A DNA stretch of 13,912 bases from Saccoglossus kowalevskii (Eukaryota > Hemichordata > Enteropneusta > Harrimaniidae): contig NW_003130356.1 in the NCBI RefSeq assembly GCF_000003605.2, positions 523,371-537,282 of the forward strand, read 5' to 3'. The translations under genes were made by a program, and so were the position numbers. The notes beneath the pieces are model-generated. The model ran no database searches. It saw nothing but the letters and a program-made list of their open reading frames with translations, and was not told where the DNA came from. Shown in pieces: positions 1-9,400 of the stretch. Position 1 is the first letter of the stretch. Every line of letters starts with the position of its first letter.

Positions 1-880
1 AAAACCTGTCTAAACTGAACACCACAGGGTAACCTGTCTAAACTGAACACCACAGGGTAACCTGTCTAAACTGAACACCACAGGGAAACCTGTCTAAACT
101 GAACACCATAGGGAAACTTGTCTAAACTGAACACCACAGGGAATCCTTCTTAACTGAACACCACAGGGTAACCTGTCTAAACTGAACACCACGGGGAATC
201 CTGTCTTAACTGAACACCACAGGGAAACCTGTCTTAACTGAACACCACAGAAAACCTGTCTAAACTGAACACCACAGGGTAACCTGTCTAAACTGAACAC
301 CACAGGGTAACCTGTCTAAACTGAACACCACAAGATAACTTGTCTAAACTGAACACCACAGGGTAACCTGTCTAAACTGAACACCACAGGGAATCCTGTC
401 TTAACTGAACACCACAGGAAACCTGTCTAAACTGAACACCACAGGGAATTCTGTTTAAACTGAACATCATAGGGAAACCTGTCTAAACTGAACACCACAG
501 GGAAACTTGTCTTAACTGAACACTACAGGGAAACCTGTCTTAACTGAACACCACAGGGAAACTTGTCTTACCTGAACACTACAGGGAAACCTGTCTTAAC
601 TGAACACCACAGGAAATTCTGTTTAAACTGAAAATCATAGGGAAACCTGTCTTAACTGAAAACCACAGGGAAACTTCTCTTAACTGAACACCACAGGGAA
701 ACCTGTCTTAACTGAACACCATGGGGAAACCTGTCTTAACTGAACACCACAGGGAAACTTGTCTTAATTGAATGTACACCACAGGAAATTCTGTTTAAAC
801 TGAACACAAGGAAACTGTCTTAACCAAATACCACAGGAAAATCTTCCAAACGCAACACTATGGGGAAGCCTGTCTAAACT
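1..880. repeat. 28-bp minisatellite array, cut by the left window edge
   Basis: About 31 head-to-tail copies of a 28-bp unit with core AACTGAACACCACAGGG; the CCTG of successive units starts at 5, 33 and 61. Left copies are nearly identical. From about 600 onward the units decay (TTAACTG variants, small indels, AAATTCTGTTTAAACTG forms) and the last recognisable one ends near 880. Decay at the inner edge and homogeneity toward the window edge is the usual pattern at an array border, so the bulk of the array may lie to the left. No unique spacers separate the units. If the 1053-1127 exon is real, this array lies in the intron before it. Confidence 0.97.
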
Positions 881-1052
881 GGAATACATTCAATATTTGT
901 TAGCCTCTGATGCATGCTGCGACACTGTAAGTTGGAAATATGTTTGACTGACACACATATCAAACAAAATAGGATCGTCATAGCAGTGCATGTCACCATA
1001 ACCTCATCCTTTTATCTACTTCGCTACTAAATATATTTTTGGTATCTTTCAG

Positions 1053-1127
1053 ATGTGCTATGTAAACAAAGAGTTAGTTGACATGGGTTTGGCACAGTGG
1101 ACACCAAAAAACAAAAACTCAGGCTGA
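1053..1127 (+). CDS. Probable last coding exon of a plus-strand gene, possibly Tudor-domain-like
   Basis: A good 3' splice site (TTTTTGGTATCTTTCAG, AG at 1051-1052) is followed by 24 sense codons and TGA. The peptide starts MCYVNKELVDMGLAQWTP and ends with a short polar tail KNKNSG. The other two phases stop after 3 and 8 codons, so the incoming phase would be 0. An AATAAA follows 55 bp after the stop, as expected for a terminal exon. Inference: the pattern 'N-x-x-L-V-x-x-G-L-A-x-W' resembles the C-terminal helix of extended Tudor (SN-like) domains, where phrases like 'LV..GLA' recur. No more than that can be said from 24 residues. The upstream exons would lie left of the window, with the 28-bp array in the intron. 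A GTAAGT donor-like site at 927 might mark another small exon, but no acceptor or recognisable peptide supports it. ATG at 1053 is most likely an internal codon, not the start. Confidence 0.5.
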   Translation: MCYVNKELVDMGLAQWTPKNKNSG

Positions 1128-1182
1128 CAAGATTTACAATGTATGAGATTTAGAAAAGTTATTTATAATATAAAGGAATAGA

Positions 1183-1188
1183 AATAAA
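1183..1188 (+). promoter_or_regulatory. AATAAA polyadenylation signal
   Basis: Canonical AATAAA on the plus strand 55 bp past the TGA of the 1053-1127 exon, in an AT-rich stretch. Its position suits a short 3'UTR for that gene. AATAAA is frequent by chance in AT-rich DNA, so the support comes from its location. Confidence 0.4.
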
Positions 1189-1259
1189 ACAATGTCACAC
1201 ATGGGAAATTACAATTAATACGTAGTCGTAGATTGTAGATGGTTAATTTGTAGATGGTC

Positions 1260-1498
1260 TTAATGTATGAAAGAGTATGCAAGAGTAGTACAGCAAGCGC
1301 AAGATATTTACACCTAACTCGAGCACCCTGGTAGGTAATTACCAAGGGACTTAACTTTGCAACATCTCCAGACACTTTCCTATACGCTCCAATGACCATT
1401 GTAGACACAATAAAGTTACATACACAGTTAGGTGTATGTAAATATCTTGCGCTCGCTGTAATGTACATAACAACCATGAGTGTTCGCTCATACATTAA
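1260..1498. mobile_element. TTAA-bounded foldback (MITE-like) element
   Basis: Both ends read TTAATGTATGA inward (1260-1270, and on the other strand 1498-1488), which suggests a TTAA target duplication as made by piggyBac-type transposases. Long imperfect inverted arms follow. CGCAAGATATTTA at 1298-1310 recurs inverted near 1438-1450, and CACCTAACT at 1311-1319 recurs inverted at about 1426-1434. The whole 239-bp piece can fold on itself and has no credible ORF; the reverse-strand open frame over it simply reads the arms. It is a non-autonomous element, and its family is not identified. Confidence 0.7.
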
Positions 1499-1745
1499 TA
1501 CGAAATATCTCTAGAAGACAATTAACATGCGAGGCAGTTTATTCAACTCATGAAAAACAAATCGCCTCATGAGCGACCAGATTAAAATCACCCCTCCCCA
1601 GTAATGTAGCAACCAGGAAACTAGCTAGGAATCTGTTGCATGTAAATAAAACGTAGTGTAACTATTACAACCTTGCCCATTTTGAATCCAGGAATTAAAT
1701 AGTGAAACATGAATGGTCTAGTATTTTCCCGCCATAATGTTGCTT

Positions 1746-1799
<54 letters not shown>

Positions 1800-2133
1800 C
1801 TCTACTATTTGAGAACTATTCACACAAATCATGTTATTTTCTAAGGGACCTTAGGGTTAATATAGTACATGGATTATTAAATGTACACAAGGTTATTATA
1901 CAAGTATTATTACATTCCACAGCATTTATTTACTTTATATCCACACAGAGTCGGATAATCAGTTGTGTGTTCAATGCAGTCTAGTTTTTTTTTTTCATTT
2001 TTTATTCTCATTCATTATGTAAATATCAGGCAACATCAAATTACCGTCCTCACAATAGATTTTTACATCATAAGGTAATGAATATAGCCATGACTATTGC
2101 TATAAGATCCTCAGTGACACGACTGATACTATT
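1499..2133. other. Intergenic AT-rich stretch with a microsatellite
   Basis: No supportable gene. It contains a (TA)n microsatellite (1748-1797, listed separately) and a T-run at 1985-1995. Open frames here are short, rely on the TA repeat or lack splice context. It lies between the candidate plus-strand terminal exon and the foldback element at 2134. Confidence 0.6.
1748..1797. repeat. (TA)25 dinucleotide microsatellite
   Basis: Fifty bases of uninterrupted alternating A and T. The open frame running through it (poly I-Y) is a product of the repeat. Confidence 0.98.
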
Positions 2134-2256
2134 AATCTTTATGGATAGGATACGACTTTTGCAGCCTGAGGTCGAGCGACAGGAGCCCCAGAGCTTGCAA
2201 GGTCACGGAAGTCAAACGACCAAGGGCAACAAAGTCATTTCCAGTCCATAAGGATT
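2134..2256. mobile_element. Short imperfect palindromic (foldback) element
   Basis: The left arm 2134-2166 matches the reverse complement of 2224-2256 at about 23 of 33 positions. Shared blocks in order are AATC, TTATGGA, GGA, GACTTT and CC. The symmetry continues inward, with GGTCG and GAC blocks in both arms (about 2170-2185 and 2205-2222). The GC-richer core (GTCGAGCGACAGGAGCCCC) stands out from the AT-rich surroundings. It looks like a palindromic MITE; target duplications were not resolved. Confidence 0.55.
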
Positions 2257-3055
2257 TTATTGTATGCCTAATAGATGTAATTACAATTTTACCACGATGT
2301 GACCTCAAACATCATTGTTTTGACTAACGAAAACAGAGTGTGCTGGGCTGGTTAGATACAGGAAATTATTGCCCTGATGTGAGGGCGCACTTCCCGTAGC
2401 GTTACAAGGCCGGGCAATACGAGGTGTATGATAATTAAGAATAACATCAGATCAATTTTATTTCGTTTATTTTTTAATTGTCATATGTCAATAATTACAG
2501 TAAACTTTATACATTGATACAATGCCTCAATGGACATGCAGTGGTCATCACACTATGTTGTGTTTAATATGAGTCCCACAACGACGTATATGCGCATGTG
2601 AAATACATTGTTTACACAAAATCAAAACTCACTGCATGATGACCACCGCCATTTAATATTATTATAATTAACTGCTACAGTGTAACAAAGTTTGCTCAAC
2701 ACACAATTCCTCTAAGCTTTGAAAGATTTATCTGAAAGATTTACTCTATCCTAAATGATGAATGCTACACAACCCAAAACTCGCTGTCAAAACAACAATG
2801 TTTCCAACAATGAATTTTGTGTTGCAGAAGTGCTTCATCTCCTGCGGGCCAAACTGACAGGAAAGGTGTATTGTAACTTACATTTGATTCAGTCTCACTT
2901 TTTTTTCAAATCGAACTAATTAAGTAAAGTAAAATTATATTTGAATTTGTCACAAATTAATATTGAAAATGTGAAAAATAGACATTTTATGAGGCATTTT
3001 ATAAATATTGCACCATTTACTGTACTGAGCCCTAATTTTGGGCAGTATGCCCTTT
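2257..3055. other. Intergenic region with small inverted repeats
   Basis: No gene is supported. Two small inverted repeats are visible. TATTGCCC at 2367-2374 pairs with GGGCAATA at 2412-2419 around a GC-rich loop. GTGGTCATCA at 2541-2550 pairs with TGATGACCAC at 2637-2646, and its flanks match over 13 bp with one mismatch. The rest (2650-3055) is AT-rich single-copy-looking sequence. Confidence 0.5.
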
Positions 3056-3438
3056 AAGGTTGATAATACAGTTTCATGAACAAGGGTAAGGGTGGGTTTG
3101 AAATGGACACAGGGAGTTTTCATTCTGTCCCTATGTATTAGAATAGAACAAATTACTGAAACAGATGTATCTTTTGTTACAAATATTTTTTTCTAAAAAA
3201 AAAAAAGTAGGAAGAATTTTCTTATTGAAAGTATCAGGTTTTACTTCACCCCCCCCCCCAATATAGTCTCATGTTTTAACTCCATAATCCACTCAAAGTA
3301 ATGTTACTTTTATTCAAAAAGTTTGATCAGGGACCCCAATTTTTGTTTTTAACACATGACCCTGCAAAGCAACGAGCAATCTATTCACAAAATATCTGCA
3401 TTTTCAAAAGACTTCCATGAAACTGTATTGTCAACCTT
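3056..3438. mobile_element. MITE-like element with 23-bp terminal inverted repeats
   Basis: The left arm at 3056-3078 (beginning AAGGTTGATAATACAG) equals the reverse complement of 3416-3438 with a single mismatch. The interior of about 337 bp is non-coding and includes an A-run near 3197-3207 and a C-run near 3250. Terminal repeats of this quality at this spacing are unlikely by chance. The transposon class is unknown and no clean target duplication was found. Confidence 0.65.
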
Positions 3439-3587
3439 GAACACTTATAACAAATGACACTACCCTAACTTGTCCCATCAATGTCTAGTCTGACTCAAAA
3501 AAAAAATGTTAATGTAAATTCCTATTTCATATAATCAACTTTACTGTGCGTAAGACAAGAAAATGTGTCTATTCATGATTCTAACAT

Positions 3588-3829
3588 CAAAATGGCTGAT
3601 TGGCAGCCATCTTGTTTTTTGAAAGTGTATTATTTTTGTATTATTTAGCATATTTTTGTCACCTACATCATAATAAACACCTATGTATATCTGTAGGAAT
3701 ATCTTCCAAAGCTTGTATTAAATGTTCCTAGTCAAAAAATCAAAATAATAAAAAAATGTATTGAGAAAAATATGATAGTTATGTAATACAATTTAAAAAA
3801 ACAAGATGGCTGCCACTTAGCCATTTTGG
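3588..3829. mobile_element. MITE-like element with 37-bp inverted repeats
   Basis: The arms are 3588-3624 and 3793-3829. On reading inward both begin CAAAATGGCT, then share GGCAGCCATCTTGTTTTTT, with 3 mismatches over 37 bp. Weaker symmetry continues inside (GTATTA and ATATTTTT blocks). The 242-bp length, AT-rich core and lack of coding capacity fit a non-autonomous DNA element. Confidence 0.75.
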
Positions 3830-3930
3830 TCCAATTGCAAAATCAATCAAAAACATGTCCAGTAGAAACAGCCCATATATAAGATTTGGCATGTTTTGAA
3901 TAATTTCAATTTAGAGAATATTTCATATAT

Positions 3931-4936
3931 GGAAATTCTAAAGTGAAATAGAGTCAATATGTTGAAATTCTGAAATGAAATACAGTCAATTTGTGGAAAT
4001 TCTAAAGTAAAATACAGTCAATGTGTTGAAATTCTAAAACGAATTACAGACAATGTGTGGAAATTCTAAAATGAAATACAGTCAGTGTGTGGAAATTCTA
4101 AAATGAAATACAGTCAATGTGTGAAAATTCTAAAATGAAATACAGTCAATGTGTGAAAAGTCTAAAATGAAATACAGTCAATGTGTAGAAATTCTAAAAT
4201 GAAATACAGTCAATGTGTGTAAATTCTGAAATGAAATACAGTCAATGTGTGAAAAGTCTAAAATGAAATACAGTCAATGTGTGAAAAGTCTAAAATGAAA
4301 TACAGTCAATGTGTGGAAAGTCTAAAATGAAATACAGTCAATGTGTGGAAATTCTAAAATGAAATACAGTCAATGTGTGAAAATTCTAAAATGAAATACA
4401 GTCAATGTGTGAAAATTCTAAAATGAAATACAGTCAATGTGTGGAAATTCTAAAATGAAATACAGTCAATGTGTGGAAATTCTAAAATGAAATACAGTCA
4501 ATGAGTGGAAATTCTAAAGTAAAATGCAGTCAATGTGAGGAAATTCTAAAATTAAATACAGTCAATGTGTGGAAATTCTAAAATGAAATACAGTCAATGT
4601 GTGGAAATTCTAAATTGAAATACAGTCAATGTGTGAAAATTCTAAAATGAAATACAGTCAATGTGTGGAAATTCTAAAATGAAATACAGTCAATGTGTGG
4701 AAATTCTAAAATGAAATACAGTCAATGAGTGGAAATTCTAAAGTAAAATGCAGTCAATGTGAGGAAATTCTAAAATGAAATACAGTCAATGTGTGAAAAT
4801 TCTAAAATGAAATACAGTCAATGTGTGAAAATTCTAAAATGAAATACAGTCAATGTGTGAAAATTCTAAAATGAAATACAGTCAATGTGTGGAAATTCTA
4901 AAATAAAATACAGTCAATGTGTGGAAATTCTAAAAC
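3931..4936. repeat. 32-bp minisatellite array with higher-order structure
   Basis: About 31 copies of a 32-bp unit containing ATGAAATACAGTCAATGTGT and GGAAATTCTAAA. Most copies differ at one or two sites (GTGTGG or GTGTGA, AAATTC or AAAGTC). Copies before about 4030 are more diverged. A distinctive variant pair (ATGAGTGG, AAAGTAAAATGCAG, GTGAGG) appears at 4501 and again at 4725, exactly 224 bp or seven units later. This indicates a higher-order duplication. There are no spacers and no coding. Confidence 0.97.
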
Positions 4937-5440
4937 TGGAAGATAAAAAATCCATATAAGGATCAATTTATGAAATTCAAAACTAGATGAATAACCATAT
5001 AAAGCAAATTTTATTTAAATACGGACGACAGTCCATATATAGAGATTAAAAGTGAAGAAAAATAACCAAATATGGCATATTTTATTTAAATATGGTAGAC
5101 AGTCCATATATATATATAGAGATTCTAAAATGGAAGATGAACAACCATACCGGTATATGGCATATTTGATCTAAATATGGAAGACAGTCCATATATAGAG
5201 ATTCTAAAATGGAAGATGAACAACCATATATGGCATATTTGATCTAAATATGGAAGACAGTCCATATATAGAGATTCTAAAATGGAAGATGAACAACCAT
5301 ATATGGCATATTTAATCTAAATATGGAAAATAGTTCGTATATAGAGATTCTAAAATGGAAGATGAATAAAAATACATGACAATAAAAGGCACCTTCAATG
5401 TATATATGGAAAAGTGTAATCTAAATATGGAAGACATTCC
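4937..5440. repeat. 73-bp tandem repeat array
   Basis: About 6 copies of a unit near 73 bp containing GGAAGACAGTCCATATATAG and GATTCTAAAATGGAAGATGA. The CAACCATA landmark is at 5221 and 5294 (73 bp apart). The copy at 5142 is 79 bp long because of a CCGGTA insertion. The first copies (4937-5100) and the last (5357-5440) are degenerate. The block ATTCTAAAATG is shared with the adjoining 32-bp array, so the two may have a common origin. Two AATAAA signals on the minus strand (about 5010-5015 and 5081-5086) could serve the 3' end of the SVOPL-like gene, but they belong to repeat copies. Confidence 0.9.
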
Positions 5441-5521
5441 CAAAGTTGGATGGAAAATAAAACATTCTGCAAGACGTCTTTGAAAACATCAATATGAAAG
5501 ACCAATCAGTGATGTGAGAAT

Positions 5522-5530
5522 TTAATGTTC
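5522..5530 (-). CDS. Candidate terminal mini-exon of the SVOPL-like gene (E-H-stop)
   Basis: On the minus strand a 19-T tract followed by CAG (AG at 5531-5532) makes a very strong-looking 3' splice site. In phase 0, which is what the 6322-6435 exon donates, the next codons are GAA CAT TAA. This would end the protein as [12 protein letters not shown], close to where SVOP/SVOPL proteins are expected to stop. The intron would be about 790 bp. An alternative acceptor at 5611 (GTATACAG) would give 12 more residues before TGA at 5572-5574. The choice is inference only. Confidence 0.3.
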   Translation of the reverse strand, partial: EH

Positions 5531-5954
5531 CTGAAAAAAAAAAAAAAAAAAATGCATATATTATTAGGTAATCACTTGAAGTTTGGAGCCGTGAACAGCC
5601 ACTGGTGGGGCTGTATACAATCAAAACCTATTTAAGCTTGCCTACGCTCATGCAGACTTACAGTGTAAAGAATTTGGTGACCAGTTAAGTATGATAGAAA
5701 GCGTGTAGTCTTCAAATTACCACAATAGACAGAGTATACATGATTCCCGGCGTTTCATAATAAATGCTTTCTATTAATAATTGCACTTTCAAATAATATC
5801 CATGAGATATGTCATAACCTCGTTAAAGGTTATTTGCATAATGTGTATGCAGTGCGCATGCTTTACTCCCTTTTCCGTATTCCACAACGCATGCGTCATC
5901 ACAGTGAGGTCAATTGCAATTTGCGTTTTATGTAAGTGACGTTCACACCGTCGC

Positions 5955-5977
5955 TGAGGTTTGTCAATCAAACCTCA
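5955..5977. repeat. Perfect 9-bp inverted repeat (hairpin)
   Basis: TGAGGTTTG at 5955-5963 and CAAACCTCA at 5969-5977 are perfect complements around a 5-base loop TCAAT. It lies in the presumed 3' flank or last intron of the transporter gene. No function is evident. Confidence 0.6.
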
Positions 5978-6321
5978 TTGAGAGTGCTGAACGTTGTGTT
6001 CATATTTGAAGCCCACGCATAATCGACGATACCAGATATATACACAAGCTAACAAGCCACACCAAAACAGCGACTGCTCAGATTGCATTTAGGATTTGTA
6101 CACACTCCCACTATGTCTTACTCTGTCATATGCAATCACAATACTGGTTTCCTAATAACTCTGGATACATGGAGCTGGTTGATACAAGTTACGTCACGGC
6201 CAGTATTATCAAGCTGAGTAGAAGCACATCCACAAGGCAGAATTTAGAGAGAAAAAATGCCGACGATAACACTTTAATAAGCCTGTAAGTATTATCGAAG
6301 AGTGCTATTGTAAATACCTAC

Positions 6322-6435
6322 CTTGATGGGTCTACCTCTGGTTTCAATAGGAAGGGTAGCAGCTAACAGCAAACCAATCACACTTACGCCGGCATATACA
6401 AAAACTGCGTAATTCACCGAGTACACCAGTAACAC
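6322..6435 (-). CDS. SVOPL: SVOPL-like exon with TM12 and the PIETRGR tail
   Basis: 114 bp, 38 codons, phase 0 at both ends. The acceptor is GATTGCCAG/G (AG at 6436-6437) and the donor is CAAG/GTAGG (GT at 6320-6321). It encodes fragment residues 268-305. A hydrophobic stretch including [12 protein letters not shown] fits TM12. It ends with [10 protein letters not shown], the C-terminal signature of SVOP/SV2/SLC22-type MFS proteins. The open frame continues upstream into the intron, so the acceptor was chosen by phase and by homology to the preceding PFVAQ junction. Confidence 0.92.
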
Positions 6436-9400
6436 CTGGCAATCAATCACAATATAAGGGAAATTAATTAGGCTGAAAATGAAATTGCAACGAATGTTTT
6501 GGCAAAGTCTTCTAAGCACGTGATCTAGATATACTTTAGAATACTAGTAAAACAATAAGTGTATTTTCAGATGCACACAATTATTGGAAACCAATTTTCC
6601 ACTACCATGTGATAACAAACCTAAATATTAATAGTTAATAAAAGTTAATATTAAAATATATACTTCCAATATCTCAAACAGTTTTCAGTCAATATTATTT
6701 CAATATGTTACTTCCAATCTTCATGACTTCATAACTACCCGTACCCAAACCCAACCACTCTAGCCATAGAACTACCCATACCCAAACCCACCCACTCTAG
6801 CCATAGAACTACCCGTAACCAAGCCCACCCACTCTAGCCATAGAACTACCCGTACCCAAACCCACCCACACTAGCCATAGAACTATCCGTACCCATACCA
6901 ACCCACTCTAGCCATGGAACTACCCGTACCCAAACCCACCCACTCTAGCCATAGAACTACCCATACCCAAACCCATCCACTCTAGCCATAGAACTACATT
7001 ATCATTACCTGTGCTACAAATGGTGTAATCATGGCACCCACTCTAGCCATAGAACTATCCGTACCCAAACCCACCCACACTAGCCATAGAACTATCCATA
7101 CCCATACCAACCCACTCTAGCCATAGAACTACTCGTAACCAAACCCACCCACACTAGCCATAGAACTATCTGTACCCATACCAACCCACTCTAGCCATAG
7201 AACTACCCATACCCAAACCCACCCACTCTAGCCATAGAACTACATTATCATTACCTGTGCTACAAATGGTGTAATCATGGCACCCACTCTAGCCATAGAA
7301 CTACCCGTACCCAAACCCACAGCTCTCACTGTAGTAGGGTAGACTTCTACTGTATCATTACCTGTGCTACAAATGGTGTAATCATGGCACCCACTCTAGC
7401 CATAGAACTACCCGTACCCAAACCCACAGCTCTCACTGTAGTAGGGTAGACTTCTACTGTGTAAATATAGACTATGTTGAATATTCCACTTGAAAACGCC
7501 CTGATACCAAAGACGGTGAATGTCAGAAAGATTCTGTTGATGGTAAAAACAAGTGATTAATACCATGCAGCTTTGACAATAGAATTTTCACAGGTGATAT
7601 TTCATCAGAGTATATGATACTTCTTCAAAATCTATCATTTTGCTCATCATGATGTATGGTACTTGATACATGATGTATGATGCATAATGTGAGATGCATA
7701 ATATATGGTGCTTGATACATGACGTATGATGCATAATGTGAGATGCTAGATGCATAATATATGGTGCATGATGTATGATGCATGTTGTGAGATGCTAGAT
7801 GCATAATATATGGTGCTTGATACATGACGTATGATGCATAATGTGTGATGCTAGATGCATAATGTATGATGCATAATGTGTGATGCTAGATGCATAATGT
7901 ATGGTACTTGATACATGATGTATGATGCATAATGTGAGATGCTAGATGCATAATATATGGTGCATGATGTATGATGCATGTTGTGAGATGCTAGATGCAT
8001 AATATATGGTGCTTGATACATGATGTATGATGCATGTTGTGAGATGCTAGATGCATAATATATGGTGCTTGATACATGACGTATGATGCATAATGTGAGA
8101 TGCTAGATGTATAATATATGGTGCTTGATACATGATGTATGATGCATAATATATAGTGCTTGATACATGATGTATGATGCATGTGTGCTGTTAGATGTAT
8201 AATATATGGTGCTTGATACATGATGTATGATGCATGTGAGATGCTAGATGCATAATATATGGTGCATGATGTATGATGCATGTTGTGAGATGCTAGATGT
8301 ATAATATATGGTGCTTGATACATGATGTATGATGCATAATATATAGTACTTGATACATGATGTATGATGCATAATGTGAGATGCTAGATGCATAATATAT
8401 GGTGCATGATGTAAGATGCATGTTGTGAGATGCTAGATGCATAATATATGGTGCATAATGTGTGATGCTAGATGCATAATGTATGGTACTTGATACATGA
8501 TGTATGATGCATAATGTGAGATGCTAGATGCATAATATATGGTGCTTGATACATGATGTATGATGCATGTTGTGAGATGCTAGATGCATAATATATGGTG
8601 CTTGATACATGACGTATGATGCATAATGTGAGATGCTAGATGTATAATATATGGTGCTTGATACATGATGTATGATGCATAATATATAGTGCTTGATACA
8701 TGATGTATGATGCATAATGTGTGCTGTTAGATGTATAATATATGGTGCTTGATACAAGATGTATGATGCATAATGTGAGATGCTAGATGCATAATATATG
8801 GTGCATGATGTATGATGCATGTTGTGAGATGCTAGATGCATAATATATGGTGCTTGATACATGATGTATGATGCATGTTGTGAGATGCTAGATGCATAAT
8901 ATATGGTGTTTGATACATGATGTATGATGCATAATGTGAGATGCTAGATGCATAATATATGGTGCATGATGTATGATGCATGTTGTGAGATGCTAGATGT
9001 ATAATATATGGTGCTTGATACATGATGTATGATGCATAATATATAGTACTTGATACATGATGTATGATGCATAATGTGAGATGCTAGATGCATAATATAT
9101 GGTGCTTGATACATGATGTATGATGCATAATGTGAGATGCTAGATGCATAATATATGGTGCTTGATACATGATGTATGATGCATAATGTATGGTGCTTGA
9201 TACATGATGTATGATGCATAATGTGTGCTGCTAGACGTATAATATATGGTACTTGATACATGATCTATGATGCATAATGTGTGCTGCTAGATGCATAATA
9301 TATATAGTGCTTGATACATGATGTATGATGCATAATGTGAGATGCTAGATGTATAATATATAGTGCTTGATACATGATGTATGATGCATAATGTGAGATG

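Larger units (their letters stand above)
5441..6321. other. 3' intron or downstream flank of the SVOPL-like gene
   Basis: No conserved coding block is visible. It holds a 19-base A-run (5534-5552), which is a T-tract on the gene strand just before a possible last exon, and a perfect short hairpin at 5955-5977. A GC-richer stretch covers 5830-5990. Short reverse-strand open frames here (around 5421-5624 and 5789-5971) have no recognisable motif and are not called. Confidence 0.5.

Noticed and set aside
94-303. Minus-strand open frame MVFSLDRLPCGVQ in the 28-bp array
   Set aside because: Translation of a minisatellite, with the same phrase repeated and frame-shifting units.
1-880. CRISPR-like array (28-bp repeats); the same idea for the 32-bp array at 3931-4936
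   Set aside because: Repeats are directly adjacent with no unique spacers, the host is eukaryotic, and there are no cas-like genes.
1163-1495. 110-codon minus-strand open frame
   Set aside because: It spans the foldback element and its inverted arms. It has no motif and lacks a credible splice or promoter context.
1709-1984. 91-codon plus-strand open frame
   Set aside because: Kept open by the (TA)n microsatellite (poly I-Y); the flanking residues match nothing recognisable.
2338-2425. Possible tRNA or structured RNA around the GC-rich block
   Set aside because: An 8-bp inverted repeat is present, but there is no cloverleaf, no A/B box pair and no T-run terminator in the right place.
2750-2867. 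Minus-strand exon-like stretch after CCTTTCCTGTCAG, 34 open codons ending at a stop
   Set aside because: It has an acceptable acceptor but no family similarity that I can see. It does not resemble the SVOPL tail, and its length is within chance for this composition.
5789-5971. 60-codon minus-strand open frame
   Set aside because: No recognisable motif, it ends in a hairpin, and it does not fit the phase or sequence of the transporter.
6240-6290. Acceptor-like CTTACAG near 6285 giving A-Y-stop as the last transporter exon
   Set aside because: It would need an intron of under 40 bp after the donor at 6320, which is too short for a typical animal intron.
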